This document shows, piece after piece, positions 1-7,307 of a DNA stretch of 64,000 bases. The notes beneath the pieces were generated by a model. That model saw only the letters and a list, made by a program, of their open reading frames with translations, did no database searches and had not been told where the DNA came from. Origin of the DNA: ECT2AJA-044 sp965658225 (GTDB lineage: Bacteria; Bacteroidota; Bacteroidia; Flavobacteriales; ECT2AJA-044). Numbering within the stretch: the stretch's first letter is position 1; each line of letters starts with the position of its first letter. The position numbers and the translations under genes are program-made. Location of the stretch: NCBI GenBank assembly GCA_965658225.1, contig CBFHRK010000005.1, forward strand, positions 1 through 64,000, given 5' to 3'.

Positions 1-613
1 CCATTTTAACCACTTGGAAGAACTTTTTTTCGTCGCAATCGAGCTGTTGTACATTATTTCGAACGAGGCGGATAACCCCGCTTTTAACTTTTGGTGGCGG
101 AATAAACGATCCGGGTTCAACGGTAAATAGGTATTCGATATCGTAAAAGGCTTGGAGCAAAACACTCATAATGCCGTAGGTTTTACTTCCTGGAGGGGCG
201 GCAATTCGTTCGGCTACTTCCTTCTGGAACATACCAACGACTTCCGGAACCAGTTGTCTTTGGTCATAAACGCGAAAGAGAATTTGCGTGCTGATATTGT
301 ACGGGAAGTTTCCAATGACCGCGCAGGGGGTAGGCAAGCTTTCGGCGAGGTCGATGTTTAAAAAGTTGCCTAAGTAGTGATCGGCCCGAAGGGCCAGAAA
401 TTCCGCTTTCAAATAATCAATCGATTCTAAATCTACCTCGCTTACGTAGAGGTCGTACGACTGATTCATTAAGAATTTGGTGAGCACACCGGTTCCTGGC
501 CCAATTTCCAGAACGGTATCGTATCCTTCACCGACTAAACTCCGGGCAATTCGCTCGGCAATTTTGGGTTCCTTTAAAAAGTGTTGGCCTAAATGTTTTT
601 TAGCGCGTACCAT
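1..613 (-). CDS. rsmA: 16S rRNA dimethyladenosine transferase RsmA/KsgA, 3' end cut by window
   Basis: Dimethylates two adjacent adenines near the 3' end of 16S rRNA using S-adenosylmethionine. Translation of the minus strand starts MVRAKKHLGQHFL, the family's typical amino end, followed by the SAM-binding motif EIGPGTGVLT and the adenine-site motif NFPYNIS (NLPYNIS in most relatives). About 204 codons are present; the carboxyl-terminal domain lies beyond the window. The ATG at 613 is chosen because it sits directly before the conserved KKHLGQHFL. In Flavobacteriia this gene normally follows the DUF4286 gene directly; here a 2.2 kb insert separates them. Assignment is firm. Confidence 0.95.
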   Translation of the reverse strand, partial: MVRAKKHLGQHFLKEPKIAERIARSLVGEGYDTVLEIGPGTGVLTKFLMNQSYDLYVSEVDLESIDYLKAEFLALRADHYLGNFLNIDLAESLPTPCAVIGNFPYNISTQILFRVYDQRQLVPEVVGMFQKEVAERIAAPPGSKTYGIMSVLLQAFYDIEYLFTVEPGSFIPPPKVKSGVIRLVRNNVQQLDCDEKKFFQVVKM

Positions 614-660
614 GAATTCTTCTTGAATGTGCAAGGTAAGGCTTTAGGGAGAGTGAATTT

Positions 661-676
661 CGTACCTAGCGGTACG
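661..676. repeat. Perfect 6-bp-arm hairpin abutting the left direct repeat
   Basis: Arms CGTACC and GGTACG enclose TAGC. It ends one base before the 46-bp repeat at 677, in the short space upstream of rsmA. It could be part of a recombination site at the island edge, or a transcript structure ahead of rsmA; nothing decides between them. Confidence 0.5.
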
Positions 677-722
677 ATTAATTAAATACCTCTTTTACTT
701 CCAAAAGGGTTTGGAAGGCAAC
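677..722 (-). repeat. Left direct repeat: displaced 3' end of the DUF4286 gene
   Basis: These 46 bases match 2966-3011 at 42 positions in the same orientation. Read on the minus strand they encode AFQTLLEVKEVFN and a TAA stop; the intact gene at 2967-3278 ends AFRTLLEVQEVFN. The rest of the gene is absent here, so this is a gene-end fossil or an attachment-site-like repeat left by insertion of the material up to 2965. Confidence 0.85.
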
Positions 723-735
723 CCGAAAGAAGCAT

Positions 736-1011
736 TTGTGTAATTGCAAAACTCAATTCAACGGCCAAAAATCTTTCCTTGAGTCGTATCCAACGGAAGC
801 ACGGTATACGAAGGTTCAAAAGTTCAAGAAGCTCATTAAGGCCTACTGCAAGTACAAGCGGTTTGTAATGAATCCGGGATTCGTAGATGATAAAACGGGC
901 GAGCCACATGGAGGGCGCGACACTTGGGGAGGAAAAGAATGGATTACCATCATTAGGGTAATGGGCGATCCGGTAAGTGAAGACCGCATTGGAGGAGATA
1001 ACACGCTATAA
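736..1011 (+). CDS. Small hypothetical protein, island gene 1, possibly 5'-truncated
   Basis: Open frame of 91 codons beginning at a TTG just inside the left repeat; there is no convincing start, so the 5' end may have been lost at the insertion junction. The product is basic in its amino half (KVQKFKKLIKAYCKYKR) and has a glycine- and tryptophan-rich stretch (TGEPHGGRDTWGGKEWI). I do not recognise a family. Its TAA overlaps the ATG of the next gene by one base, suggesting the two were an operon before capture. It could also be non-coding debris. Confidence 0.4.
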   Translation: MCNCKTQFNGQKSFLESYPTEARYTKVQKFKKLIKAYCKYKRFVMNPGFVDDKTGEPHGGRDTWGGKEWITIIRVMGDPVSEDRIGGDNTL

Positions 1012-1256
1012 TGAAGACATTTCGTGAAAAATCACTGCGCGAGCAAGCCAATGAGTTAAGCGATTATATCGACGGGCTCATTGATTTTGTTGAAGACGAA
1101 AAGGAGCTCCATGGTATAAGCAATGGCGATCTGTGCAGGATTGAGGCTGAAATTGATCGAATGGAAGCCGTCTTGTCTTATTTAAGCCCATCGGCCAAAG
1201 TAAAGTATGCTCAGCCTGAGCGGGTGCTTTATGCTAATAACGAAAATGAAATTTAA
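1011..1256 (+). CDS. Small acidic hypothetical protein, island gene 2
   Basis: An 81-residue protein starting MKTFREKSLREQANEL, strongly acidic and predicted helical through residues 5-60 (heptad-like leucines and isoleucines in ELSDYIDGLIDFVEDEKEL). It overlaps the stop of the preceding gene by one base (TAATG) and is followed 15 bases later by a phage antirepressor-like fragment. No family is recognised. Tight coupling to its neighbours and the helical acidic character would suit a small regulatory or antidote-type protein, but that is speculation. Confidence 0.45.
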   Translation: MKTFREKSLREQANELSDYIDGLIDFVEDEKELHGISNGDLCRIEAEIDRMEAVLSYLSPSAKVKYAQPERVLYANNENEI

Positions 1257-1271
1257 CCAACAGCTATTAAA

Positions 1272-1439
1272 ATGAAAACGCATCAGAAATTTTTAGAATT
1301 CAACGGAAAGAACATCATCTTTCTCAATGTAGACGGCACTTACTGGATCGCCTTAAAGCCGATTTGTGAGGCTTTAGGGGTCGATTATGTCAGGTGCTTC
1401 AAAAACAAGTGTAACGTATGCTTGGTCCGGAACTCATGA
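1272..1439 (+). pseudogene. Fragment of a phage antirepressor-type (P22_AR_N-like) protein
   Basis: A 55-codon frame whose residues 8-40 (FNGKNIIFLNVDGTYWIALK, then PICEALGVDY) resemble the start of phage antirepressor N-terminal domains, which carry a beta hairpin followed by a motif of the type kpicEaLGld. After residue 40 the resemblance stops, in the place where a family member would continue for another 60 or more residues. I read this as a 5' gene fragment fused to unrelated DNA near 1389. It indicates phage or mobile-element ancestry for the island. Family assignment is by eye and moderate. Confidence 0.5.
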
Positions 1440-1509
1440 AGGAGAGGGTTTCTATGAATTAGAAAAGATTAAGATAAATGAATCTTTTGAAAAAGGTAAA
1501 AAAGAGTGA
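1387..1509 (+). CDS. 40-residue open frame overlapping the antirepressor fragment
   Basis: Starts at an ATG inside the antirepressor fragment in another frame and reads MSGASKTSVTYAW to GKKE before TGA. It overlaps the next gene's ATG at 1478. The sequence looks like the carboxyl end of some other protein rather than a complete gene; together with the preceding fragment it marks a junction between two gene pieces. Function unknown. Confidence 0.25.
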   Translation: MSGASKTSVTYAWSGTHEGEGFYELEKIKINESFEKGKKE

Positions 1510-2038
1510 GGTCGCAATTGTTGGAAAGTATTTTGATTCAAATGGGGCTGAGGACATTTTTTGGTTTGAGCGCGTCCAAGAGGATCCAATTCCGGTTCCG
1601 CCCTTCCACCTCAAAGCTGATAGAATAAAGAGAATTGCAAGAATTCATAAGAATGATCACAATACTTATTTCAACGCAAAAATTGAGCCCAAGAAAATTG
1701 GAAAGTATAAGCCAATTTCGACCTCAAAGGTTGTAGCTATTGCGATCAAACCATCTAGTCATTCATTAGTTAACTTGTATTATTCTATATACGAACATGA
1801 TTGGTACGCAAACTCAAAGGCGGCAGGCGATCATGTTGATTTACTCGCTAATAAAACATTCATTCCAAAAGGAAGAATGAAATATGAGGATGATGTTTTT
1901 ATCTGGGGAGATAACCTCGGTTCTGCATGGAAATTTGATGAAGATGCAACATATGACAAACCCACTCTTCATGATTCTTTAAGTGGTTTTGCGTATTCGA
2001 TTGGTAACAGTAATATTACGGTTCATTTTAAAAAGTAA
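1478..2038 (+). CDS. Hypothetical protein, island gene 3
   Basis: A 186-residue protein, MNLLKKVKKSEVAIV to SNITVHFKK, without a signal peptide or membrane segment. Middle residues contain a hydrophobic strand (VVAIAIKPSSHSLVNLYYSI), and tryptophan-bearing segments follow (HDWYANSKAAGDH and FIWGDNLGSAWKF). No family is recognised. It is visibly AT-richer than the flanking housekeeping genes, as expected of acquired DNA. The next gene starts two bases after its stop, so they are probably co-transcribed. Confidence 0.5.
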   Translation: MNLLKKVKKSEVAIVGKYFDSNGAEDIFWFERVQEDPIPVPPFHLKADRIKRIARIHKNDHNTYFNAKIEPKKIGKYKPISTSKVVAIAIKPSSHSLVNLYYSIYEHDWYANSKAAGDHVDLLANKTFIPKGRMKYEDDVFIWGDNLGSAWKFDEDATYDKPTLHDSLSGFAYSIGNSNITVHFKK

Positions 2039-2040
2039 TA

Positions 2041-2667
2041 ATGAAGCATATTCTAGCTACCTTTTTGTTCTCAATTCTTTACCTTTATACACTAGGACAA
2101 AGTGAGGCTAACATTTCCCTTTCTTTTTCCTCTAGTGTAACTGGGAATCATGTGAGATTGGGCTATCAAACGAAATCCTTTGGAAAATTCAAGACCAATT
2201 TTGGCATTAAATACTTGGATGGAAATGAGTCTTACCGTACCGCATCTTCAGGACTATATAAGCAAAAGTTTTACGGAGATGGCTTCTTAAGTCATCTTGG
2301 ACTGTTTGGTGGAGTTTCTTTAACAGTAATTGATGTCGTAGAAAATGTGAGGGCATATGTTTTTCTAGATTTCCAAATCAACAGTACGGGAGTTACTGGA
2401 ACGGTATTGAGGTATCAGGGTAATGTTGGAGATATATACACTTATAAACAAACGAGATATAAGACTGATCCTTTTTTAAATTGGGAGGTCATTCCTGGTT
2501 TTGGAATAGAGTGTACGGTATTGCCGAGATGGAGCTTTTTCGCTGAAGGGGGTATAGGGATTGCTTTCTTTCATGATATCCCAGAACCCTTTTTTGATAA
2601 TTTCGATTATGAGTTTTCACCCTATGTACAGACTGGTTTGAGATTCAAACTCAAGGATGATAATTGA
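2041..2667 (+). CDS. Probable outer-membrane beta-barrel protein, island gene 4
   Basis: A 208-residue protein with a signal peptide (MKHILATFLFSILYLYTLGQ, cleavage probably after GQ) followed by alternating polar and aromatic strands such as ISLSFSSSVTGNHVRLGY and GGIGIAFF, and a last strand SPYVQTGLRFKLK. This is the pattern of small 8-stranded outer-membrane barrels common in Bacteroidota, though no specific family is evident. It is AT-rich, lies two bases after the preceding gene and is followed by a strong terminator at 2737, so it is the last gene of the island's main transcription unit. Confidence 0.6.
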   Translation: MKHILATFLFSILYLYTLGQSEANISLSFSSSVTGNHVRLGYQTKSFGKFKTNFGIKYLDGNESYRTASSGLYKQKFYGDGFLSHLGLFGGVSLTVIDVVENVRAYVFLDFQINSTGVTGTVLRYQGNVGDIYTYKQTRYKTDPFLNWEVIPGFGIECTVLPRWSFFAEGGIGIAFFHDIPEPFFDNFDYEFSPYVQTGLRFKLKDDN

Positions 2668-2736
2668 TTGTCGAGGTTAAATTACTCGCTCTTTTAATTG
2701 ACAAGGCGAACTTAAAAATCCAAGTATTCTTTTAAG

Positions 2737-2762
2737 AACGGCCCTTCGGGGCCGTTTTCTTT
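2737..2762 (+). terminator. Rho-independent terminator with UUCG loop
   Basis: Perfect 8-bp stem AACGGCCC / GGGCCGTT closed by TTCG and followed by TTCTTTTT. It ends the plus-strand island transcript. Confidence 0.9.
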
Positions 2763-2794
2763 TTGCGCTGTGTGCTAACCTATAACTTCAATGC

Positions 2795-2917
2795 ATGAGC
2801 AGAGTATCTGTTTATGAGGTCTTCAGCGCCTCAGAGGTGCGGAAGCTCACCACTCCTCAATCAAAAGTAACTTCTGTGATTCGAGTATGTCTGTCCGTTG
2901 GAAGTAAGAAATTTTAA
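2795..2917 (+). CDS. Possible 40-residue peptide at the island's right edge
   Basis: Frame MSRVSVYEVFSASEVRKL to VGSKKF, basic toward its end, followed 11 bases later by its own hairpin terminator. There is no recognised family. It could be a remnant of a longer gene; the downstream terminator is the only hint of expression. Confidence 0.2.
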   Translation: MSRVSVYEVFSASEVRKLTTPQSKVTSVIRVCLSVGSKKF

Positions 2918-2928
2918 ATAATGTCCTT

Positions 2929-2951
2929 AGAGTCCGAAAGACTCTTTCTTT
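2929..2951 (+). terminator. Hairpin terminator at right edge of island
   Basis: Stem AGAGTC / GACTCT around CGAAA, followed by TTCTTT. It lies 15 bases before the right direct repeat and would stop plus-strand transcription from entering the DUF4286 gene antisense. Confidence 0.6.
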
Positions 2952-2965
2952 AAAGGCAAGGTTCC

Positions 2966-3011
2966 ATTAATTAAATACCTCTTGTACTTCCAACAAGGTT
3001 CGGAAGGCAAC
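2966..3011 (-). repeat. Right direct repeat: 3' end of intact DUF4286 gene
   Basis: Partner of 677-722 (42 of 46 bases identical, same orientation). It contains the stop codon and last 13 codons of the DUF4286 gene. Together the two copies delimit the 2243-bp segment 723-2965. Confidence 0.85.
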
Positions 3012-3278
3012 GACCTTGCTACCGAAGCGCTCTACGGTTTTTTGCATTAGTTGAGGAGCGGCATGCTGTTGATACGATTGTAATTGAGCCATAGATTCTG
3101 CAAGGTATTGGATGCTATAGGTAGTTCCAGACTCTTCTTGAACGAGCACTTTTGTAAAGCGCGCTTCGCGAAAGTAACCGGTGGCCATTACTTCCGGTAT
3201 ATGAGCTTTGCGCATCCATTGAATCCAATCGGAATGAACGTCGTCGTCTACGTTAAGGGTTACGTTGTATATAATCAT
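2967..3278 (-). CDS. DUF4286 family protein
   Basis: A 103-residue soluble protein (MIIYNVTLNVDDDVHSDWIQWM to EVQEVFN) matching the small DUF4286 family of Bacteroidota, which has a ferredoxin-like or antibiotic-monooxygenase-like look (the family opens MIIYNVTxNI and contains HIPEV). Its role is not known. Its ATG overlaps the stop of the TPR gene upstream by four bases, so it is translated as the last gene of the serS-lipoprotein-TPR unit. Its 3' end is duplicated at 677-722; if the island arrived by site-specific integration, the present 3' end could have been supplied by the element. Confidence 0.85.
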   Translation of the reverse strand: MIIYNVTLNVDDDVHSDWIQWMRKAHIPEVMATGYFREARFTKVLVQEESGTTYSIQYLAESMAQLQSYQQHAAPQLMQKTVERFGSKVVAFRTLLEVQEVFN

Positions 3279-5092
3279 GTTCCTGGGGTATCGCCGCGCA
3301 TTTGGCGGTATCGTTTTCGTGCTTGAACCGTATAACTACTTCCGGGATATTTGGTCAGCATATCACCGTACAATTCAAAGGCTTTATCTGGGTCGTTCAA
3401 TTGTTCGTCATACAACTTGGCCAATCGGTAATAAGCATCGTCACCGAGCAAATCGAAGGAATAAGCATCTACAATTTGTTGATAGGCCGAGGCCGCTTTT
3501 TCCCACTCCCGCATTTCAAAATATACGGCCCCTTTCTTGTAAATGATTTCATCAATGAGCGTGTGGCCACCGAGGGCCCCTTCCATGCTGTCGAGCAATG
3601 AAAGGCATTCTGAATAGCGCTGCTGATAGGCGAGGAGCTCGGCCCGAGCAAAGGAAGTAATGGCGTCAGAAGTAGTGTCGAGGTTGAGGTTGTCTGAAAT
3701 GAGTAAAGACAAGCGCATGGCGTCGTTTGCGATCAATTTTGAAGTACTTGCCTTAAGAACATCTAATTGGGCTTGGGCCCACTGAAAATCACCTTGGTAA
3801 TAGCTAATGCGCGCTCTTCTGAATTTAGCTTCTTGACCAATAATGTCTTCTTTGAAATCTTTCTCTACTTGCGCATAGAGAAGGATCGCGTCCCAATCTT
3901 GACCTTTCAAAAGCAGAATATCGGCCAGTTCAATTTTCACCTCCGCCACGTCGTACGGACGCGCATTGCTGAATTCAAGGGCTTGCTCTAAGAGTCGTTG
4001 AGCTTCATCCGTGTCTTTATTAAAGAAAGCCTCTAAATGTGCTAAATCGCGAAGAAGGGGTACGGTATATTCCGAATTACCAAAATCACCGATCGTATTT
4101 AGGTAGGCTGTTTTGAGTTGAAGAATTTCTTCTTCTGTATACATGTTATTCTCATCGAGTTGTGCCTGATAAACCCGGAGAATGCCAATTTGCGCGACCT
4201 GATAAAAAGGACCGTCAACACCAACCGTATTTATGATGTAGTCGTAGCAATCAAGCGCTTCGTCATAGGCCAAATTGGTTTCGCACACTTTGGCCAATTG
4301 GAACACTTCCGATTGGTTTCCTTTGAGTCGTTTGTCGAGTGCGATGGTTTGGCGCACCGCCGAGGTAAAGTTTTGTTCTTGCACGTACACCCACGTCAGT
4401 AAGTCGCTGTATTCGGGCATTTGAGTAGTCTGAATGCGCTTGATCAAGGCTTCTTTGATCATTTTATTGTTCTCGTTTTCAGGGTCTTTGGAGACACTTC
4501 GCGAGAGCATATTTCGCACGGAGGCTAGGTAGGATGGGTTTTCTTCGATCAGAATCAAATACTCTTCGAACATCAGGTCCATTTTGCCCATCGACGAATA
4601 GATATCGGCCATTTGATAATGGAAATTCGCTTTTGGATTTTGGACTTGGGCGATCTTGTACATTTCAAGTGCGAGCTCCATTTTTTGAAGCTCTACATAT
4701 CGCTGCGCCATGTTCAAGGCTTGATTCGGTTTGTCTTGCACGCCTTCAGCTATTTCATCGTATACCTTGTCGGCTTTTTTGTCTTCGCCGGCGAGTTCGT
4801 AGGCGTAGGCTTCATCTATTTTAAACCGGAATTGACTCGTTCGTTTGGAGAAGTCCTTGCTCAGTTTCGCAGCTTCGTTGTATAATTCTTTTTGCAAGTA
4901 GATATCGTACAGCGATTTATACGTATTTCCGTTGCGTTGAATTTTGTACGCCTCTTCAAACAGGGTTTGCGCTTTATTGAGGTCGCCCAGCTCTACGTAT
5001 TGTTCTCCGAGCGATCGTTTTTCTTTCCAATCTTGACCAAAGGCAAGTTGAGTGAGTAAAAGAGTCAGCGTAATGAGGAGTGCTTTTTTCAT
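3275..5092 (-). CDS. Exported tetratricopeptide-repeat protein
   Basis: A 605-residue protein with a signal peptide (MKKALLITLTLLLTQLAFGQ) and TPR-like helical pairs along its whole length, for example LGDLNKAQTLFEEAYKIQ near residue 36 and DKAFELYGDMLTKYPGSSY near the end. Such proteins act as periplasmic scaffolds; the partner is unknown. It overlaps both neighbours by four bases (lipoprotein upstream, DUF4286 downstream), so the three are translationally coupled. The same order next to serS is, from memory, common in Flavobacteriia. No enzymatic domain is seen. Confidence 0.85.
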   Translation of the reverse strand: MKKALLITLTLLLTQLAFGQDWKEKRSLGEQYVELGDLNKAQTLFEEAYKIQRNGNTYKSLYDIYLQKELYNEAAKLSKDFSKRTSQFRFKIDEAYAYELAGEDKKADKVYDEIAEGVQDKPNQALNMAQRYVELQKMELALEMYKIAQVQNPKANFHYQMADIYSSMGKMDLMFEEYLILIEENPSYLASVRNMLSRSVSKDPENENNKMIKEALIKRIQTTQMPEYSDLLTWVYVQEQNFTSAVRQTIALDKRLKGNQSEVFQLAKVCETNLAYDEALDCYDYIINTVGVDGPFYQVAQIGILRVYQAQLDENNMYTEEEILQLKTAYLNTIGDFGNSEYTVPLLRDLAHLEAFFNKDTDEAQRLLEQALEFSNARPYDVAEVKIELADILLLKGQDWDAILLYAQVEKDFKEDIIGQEAKFRRARISYYQGDFQWAQAQLDVLKASTSKLIANDAMRLSLLISDNLNLDTTSDAITSFARAELLAYQQRYSECLSLLDSMEGALGGHTLIDEIIYKKGAVYFEMREWEKAASAYQQIVDAYSFDLLGDDAYYRLAKLYDEQLNDPDKAFELYGDMLTKYPGSSYTVQARKRYRQMRGDTPGT

Positions 5093-5637
5093 AGGCGTTC
5101 TTCAACCTTCGGTTGGATGCTATAATAACGGTTTAAAGCGCTTTGGAGTATAGTTTTGAAATCGTTTCCGCGAGCAATTAAATCGGCGGTTATTTTTTCT
5201 TCGTCGCTTAAAAACTGATCAATTTGATCGGGCTTTATTTTCCCTTTTTCAACATCTTGGAGGAGGGCTTCAAGTTGGTTTTTCGAAAAGGAGATGTCTT
5301 TCTGAAGAACGGGCAAGGTACTGCTTAAGTGATTGAAATAGTGCTGTGCTTCCTGATATTGGGGCAGATCTTCAGAAATGAAAAGCGTGTCTGTAGTGTC
5401 GCGAAAGCTCGATTTCAACTGAATTAACTCGGCTTCGATTTGTTCAGCAAAATAGCTAAGGCTATCCCCAGGAACGGTATTTAGTGAGTTTTGAAGTTGC
5501 GTCAGGTTTGAGTCGAGCCGTGAGAACCGATTCGATTGGTTTTCCGATAGGGTGAATTGACACCCCGTAAGGATCCATCCGCCCGTGAGGGCGAAAAGAA
5601 CCAATGTGAAAAATGTACTCCGATTCGGGTAGGGCAT
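5089..5637 (-). CDS. Hypothetical lipoprotein
   Basis: A 182-residue protein with an amino-terminal hydrophobic segment ending in a lipobox (ILTGC), so probably lipidated at the cysteine near residue 26. The mature part is mostly helical and coiled-coil-like (SRLDSNLTQLQNSLNTV; SFSKNQLEALLQDVEKG). It lies three bases after serS and overlaps the TPR gene by four, forming one unit with them. The segment encoding FALTGGW contains the 17-bp palindrome discussed in the findings. Function unknown. Confidence 0.75.
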   Translation of the reverse strand: MPYPNRSTFFTLVLFALTGGWILTGCQFTLSENQSNRFSRLDSNLTQLQNSLNTVPGDSLSYFAEQIEAELIQLKSSFRDTTDTLFISEDLPQYQEAQHYFNHLSSTLPVLQKDISFSKNQLEALLQDVEKGKIKPDQIDQFLSDEEKITADLIARGNDFKTILQSALNRYYSIQPKVEERL

Positions 5638-5640
5638 TTG

Positions 5641-6909
5641 TTAAATCTTGCTGGCGCCGAAGAAAGGAACCAAGGCTTTGGGAATATTAATTCCATTGGG
5701 CGATTGGTTGTTCTCAAGCAACGAAGCTAAGATACGAGGTAAAGCTAAAGCACTACCATTCAATGTATGAGCAATTTGCGGTTTGTTATTTTCGTCTCGA
5801 TAGCGAAGCTTCAGACGTCGCGCCTGGAAGGTTTCGAAATTAGAAACGCTACTTACTTCGAGCCAGCGTTCCTGGGCCGCACTCCAAACCTCAAAGTCAT
5901 AGGTCATAGCAGAAGTAAAGCCCAAATCGCCCCCACAAAGGCGAACAATGCGGTAGGGGAGTTCGAGCTCTTGAAGCAAAGATTCTACGTGTGCCACCAT
6001 TTCGTCTAAGGCAGCATAACTGTTATCGGGATGTTGCACCTGAACGATTTCCACTTTATCGAATTGATGTAAACGGTTGAGTCCACGGACATCTTTTCCA
6101 TAGCTTCCCGCTTCACGGCGGAAACAGGCAGAATGGGCCGTTAACTTCTGAGGAAGTTCGTTTGCCCCTAGAATTACATCGCGGTAGATATTGGTTACGG
6201 GAACTTCCGCGGTAGGAATGAGGTATAGGTCGTCCACCGTTGCGTGGTACATTTGCCCTTCTTTATCGGGCAATTGACCAGTTCCGAATCCAGAATCGGC
6301 ATTCACTACGAGTGGAGGTTGAATTTCAGTATACCCTGCAGCGGTATTGCGATCGAGGAAGAATTGGATTAGTGCACGTTGAAGTTTTGCTCCGGCTCCC
6401 TTGTATACGGGGAATCCAGCACCGGTTATTTTTACACCGAGCTCAAAATTGATGAGGTCGTATTCATCTGCTAACTCCCAATGAGGTTTTGCTCCCTCGG
6501 GTAGGCTTGGTTTAGCACCCGCTTCTCGAATGAGTTCATTATCGGCTTCCGATTTTCCATGAGGAACTAAATCGTTGGGTACATTGGGTACCTGAGCAAG
6601 CAATTGAAAGAGTTCCTCGTCAATGGCGGACATTAGCTCTTGAAGCTCTTTTGAGCGCTCTTTGAGTGTGGCTGTTTCTTCTTTTTTAGCGTTTGCTTCT
6701 TCGGCTTTTCCTTGCTTGAATAACTGTCCAATTTCTTTGGAGATAGAATTCATTTGAGCGAGGCAGTCGTCCAGATCGGCCTGAGTTGACTTGCGCTGAT
6801 CGTCGGTTTTAACGATCTCGTCGAGGATTTCGGGTGCCGGGAAATTGCGTTTTTCCAACCCTTTTAAAATAGCTTCTTTTTCTTCGCGAATACGGGCTAC
6901 GTGTAGCAT
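5641..6909 (-). CDS. serS: Seryl-tRNA synthetase
   Basis: Charges tRNA-Ser with serine. The 422-residue product has the amino-terminal coiled-coil arm (residues about 1-110, rich in Lys/Glu/Gln) and the class II catalytic domain with motif 2 (CFRREAGSYGKDVRGLNRLH) and motif 3 (NGSALALPRILASLLENNQ). An upstream in-frame ATG at 6933 exists, but a promoter -7 element occupies 6931-6937 and relatives start MLHVxxIRE, so the ATG at 6909 is preferred. First gene of a unit with the lipoprotein, TPR and DUF4286 genes. Confidence 0.95.
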   Translation of the reverse strand: MLHVARIREEKEAILKGLEKRNFPAPEILDEIVKTDDQRKSTQADLDDCLAQMNSISKEIGQLFKQGKAEEANAKKEETATLKERSKELQELMSAIDEELFQLLAQVPNVPNDLVPHGKSEADNELIREAGAKPSLPEGAKPHWELADEYDLINFELGVKITGAGFPVYKGAGAKLQRALIQFFLDRNTAAGYTEIQPPLVVNADSGFGTGQLPDKEGQMYHATVDDLYLIPTAEVPVTNIYRDVILGANELPQKLTAHSACFRREAGSYGKDVRGLNRLHQFDKVEIVQVQHPDNSYAALDEMVAHVESLLQELELPYRIVRLCGGDLGFTSAMTYDFEVWSAAQERWLEVSSVSNFETFQARRLKLRYRDENNKPQIAHTLNGSALALPRILASLLENNQSPNGINIPKALVPFFGASKI

Positions 6910-6930
6910 GGCGATACTGAATTTAGGTGG

Positions 6931-6961
6931 CAAAGTACGTGCATTTTGCCACTTGGTGCAA
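6931..6961 (-). promoter_or_regulatory. Probable serS promoter
   Basis: On the minus strand TACTTTG (complement of 6931-6937) resembles the Bacteroidota -7 element TAnnTTTG with one base fewer, and TTG (complement of 6959-6961) lies 21 bases upstream as a -33 element. The start point would fall near 6924, which excludes the ATG at 6933 as start codon. Confidence 0.55.
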
Positions 6962-6963
6962 CC

Positions 6964-7000
6964 AAAAAAAAGCCGACTTTTCTAAAAAAGCCGGCTTTTA
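6964..7000 (-). terminator. Terminator downstream of rpmA
   Basis: On the minus strand AAAGCCGGC and GTCGGCTTT form a stem with one G-T pair around an A/T-rich loop, followed by a run of T. It lies 20 bases after the rpmA stop. Confidence 0.8.
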
Positions 7001-7020
7001 CTTATTGTTCAAATACGTAA

Positions 7021-7287
7021 TTAGTTGGCTTCCTCTGCTGGAATTACCGAAACGTACGATTTGTTGTTCGCTTTGCGCTGAAATTTCACAACACCATCTG
7101 CTAATGCAAACAAGGTATGGTCTTTACCCATTCCTACGTTTTCACCTGGATTGTGTTTTGTTCCGCGTTGGCGAATGATAATATTTCCTGCGATGGCGCT
7201 TTCGCCGCCAAAGATTTTTACTCCGAGTCGTTTACTTTCCGACTCGCGACCGTTTTTCGAACTACCGACTCCTTTCTTATGTGCCAT
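7021..7287 (-). CDS. rpmA: 50S ribosomal protein L27
   Basis: An 88-residue large-subunit protein, MAHKKGVGSSKNGRESESKR, with the family core (KIFGGESAIAGNIIIRQRGT; HNPGENVGMGKDHTLFAL). The amino terminus reaches the peptidyl-transferase centre. It follows rplU by 20 bases, the universal L21-L27 pairing, and the pair ends at the hairpin at 6964-7000. Confidence 0.97.
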   Translation of the reverse strand: MAHKKGVGSSKNGRESESKRLGVKIFGGESAIAGNIIIRQRGTKHNPGENVGMGKDHTLFALADGVVKFQRKANNKSYVSVIPAEEAN

Positions 7288-7307
7288 GAGAAAAAGATTT
7301 TACAGAA

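Noticed and set aside
682..909. 75-codon minus-strand frame in the island
   Set aside because: It runs antisense to the island gene and in a different frame from the DUF4286 remnant; no protein-like features.
3084..4885. Several plus-strand frames opposite the TPR and DUF4286 genes
   Set aside because: They mirror the coding strand of long, convincing genes and lack signals of their own.
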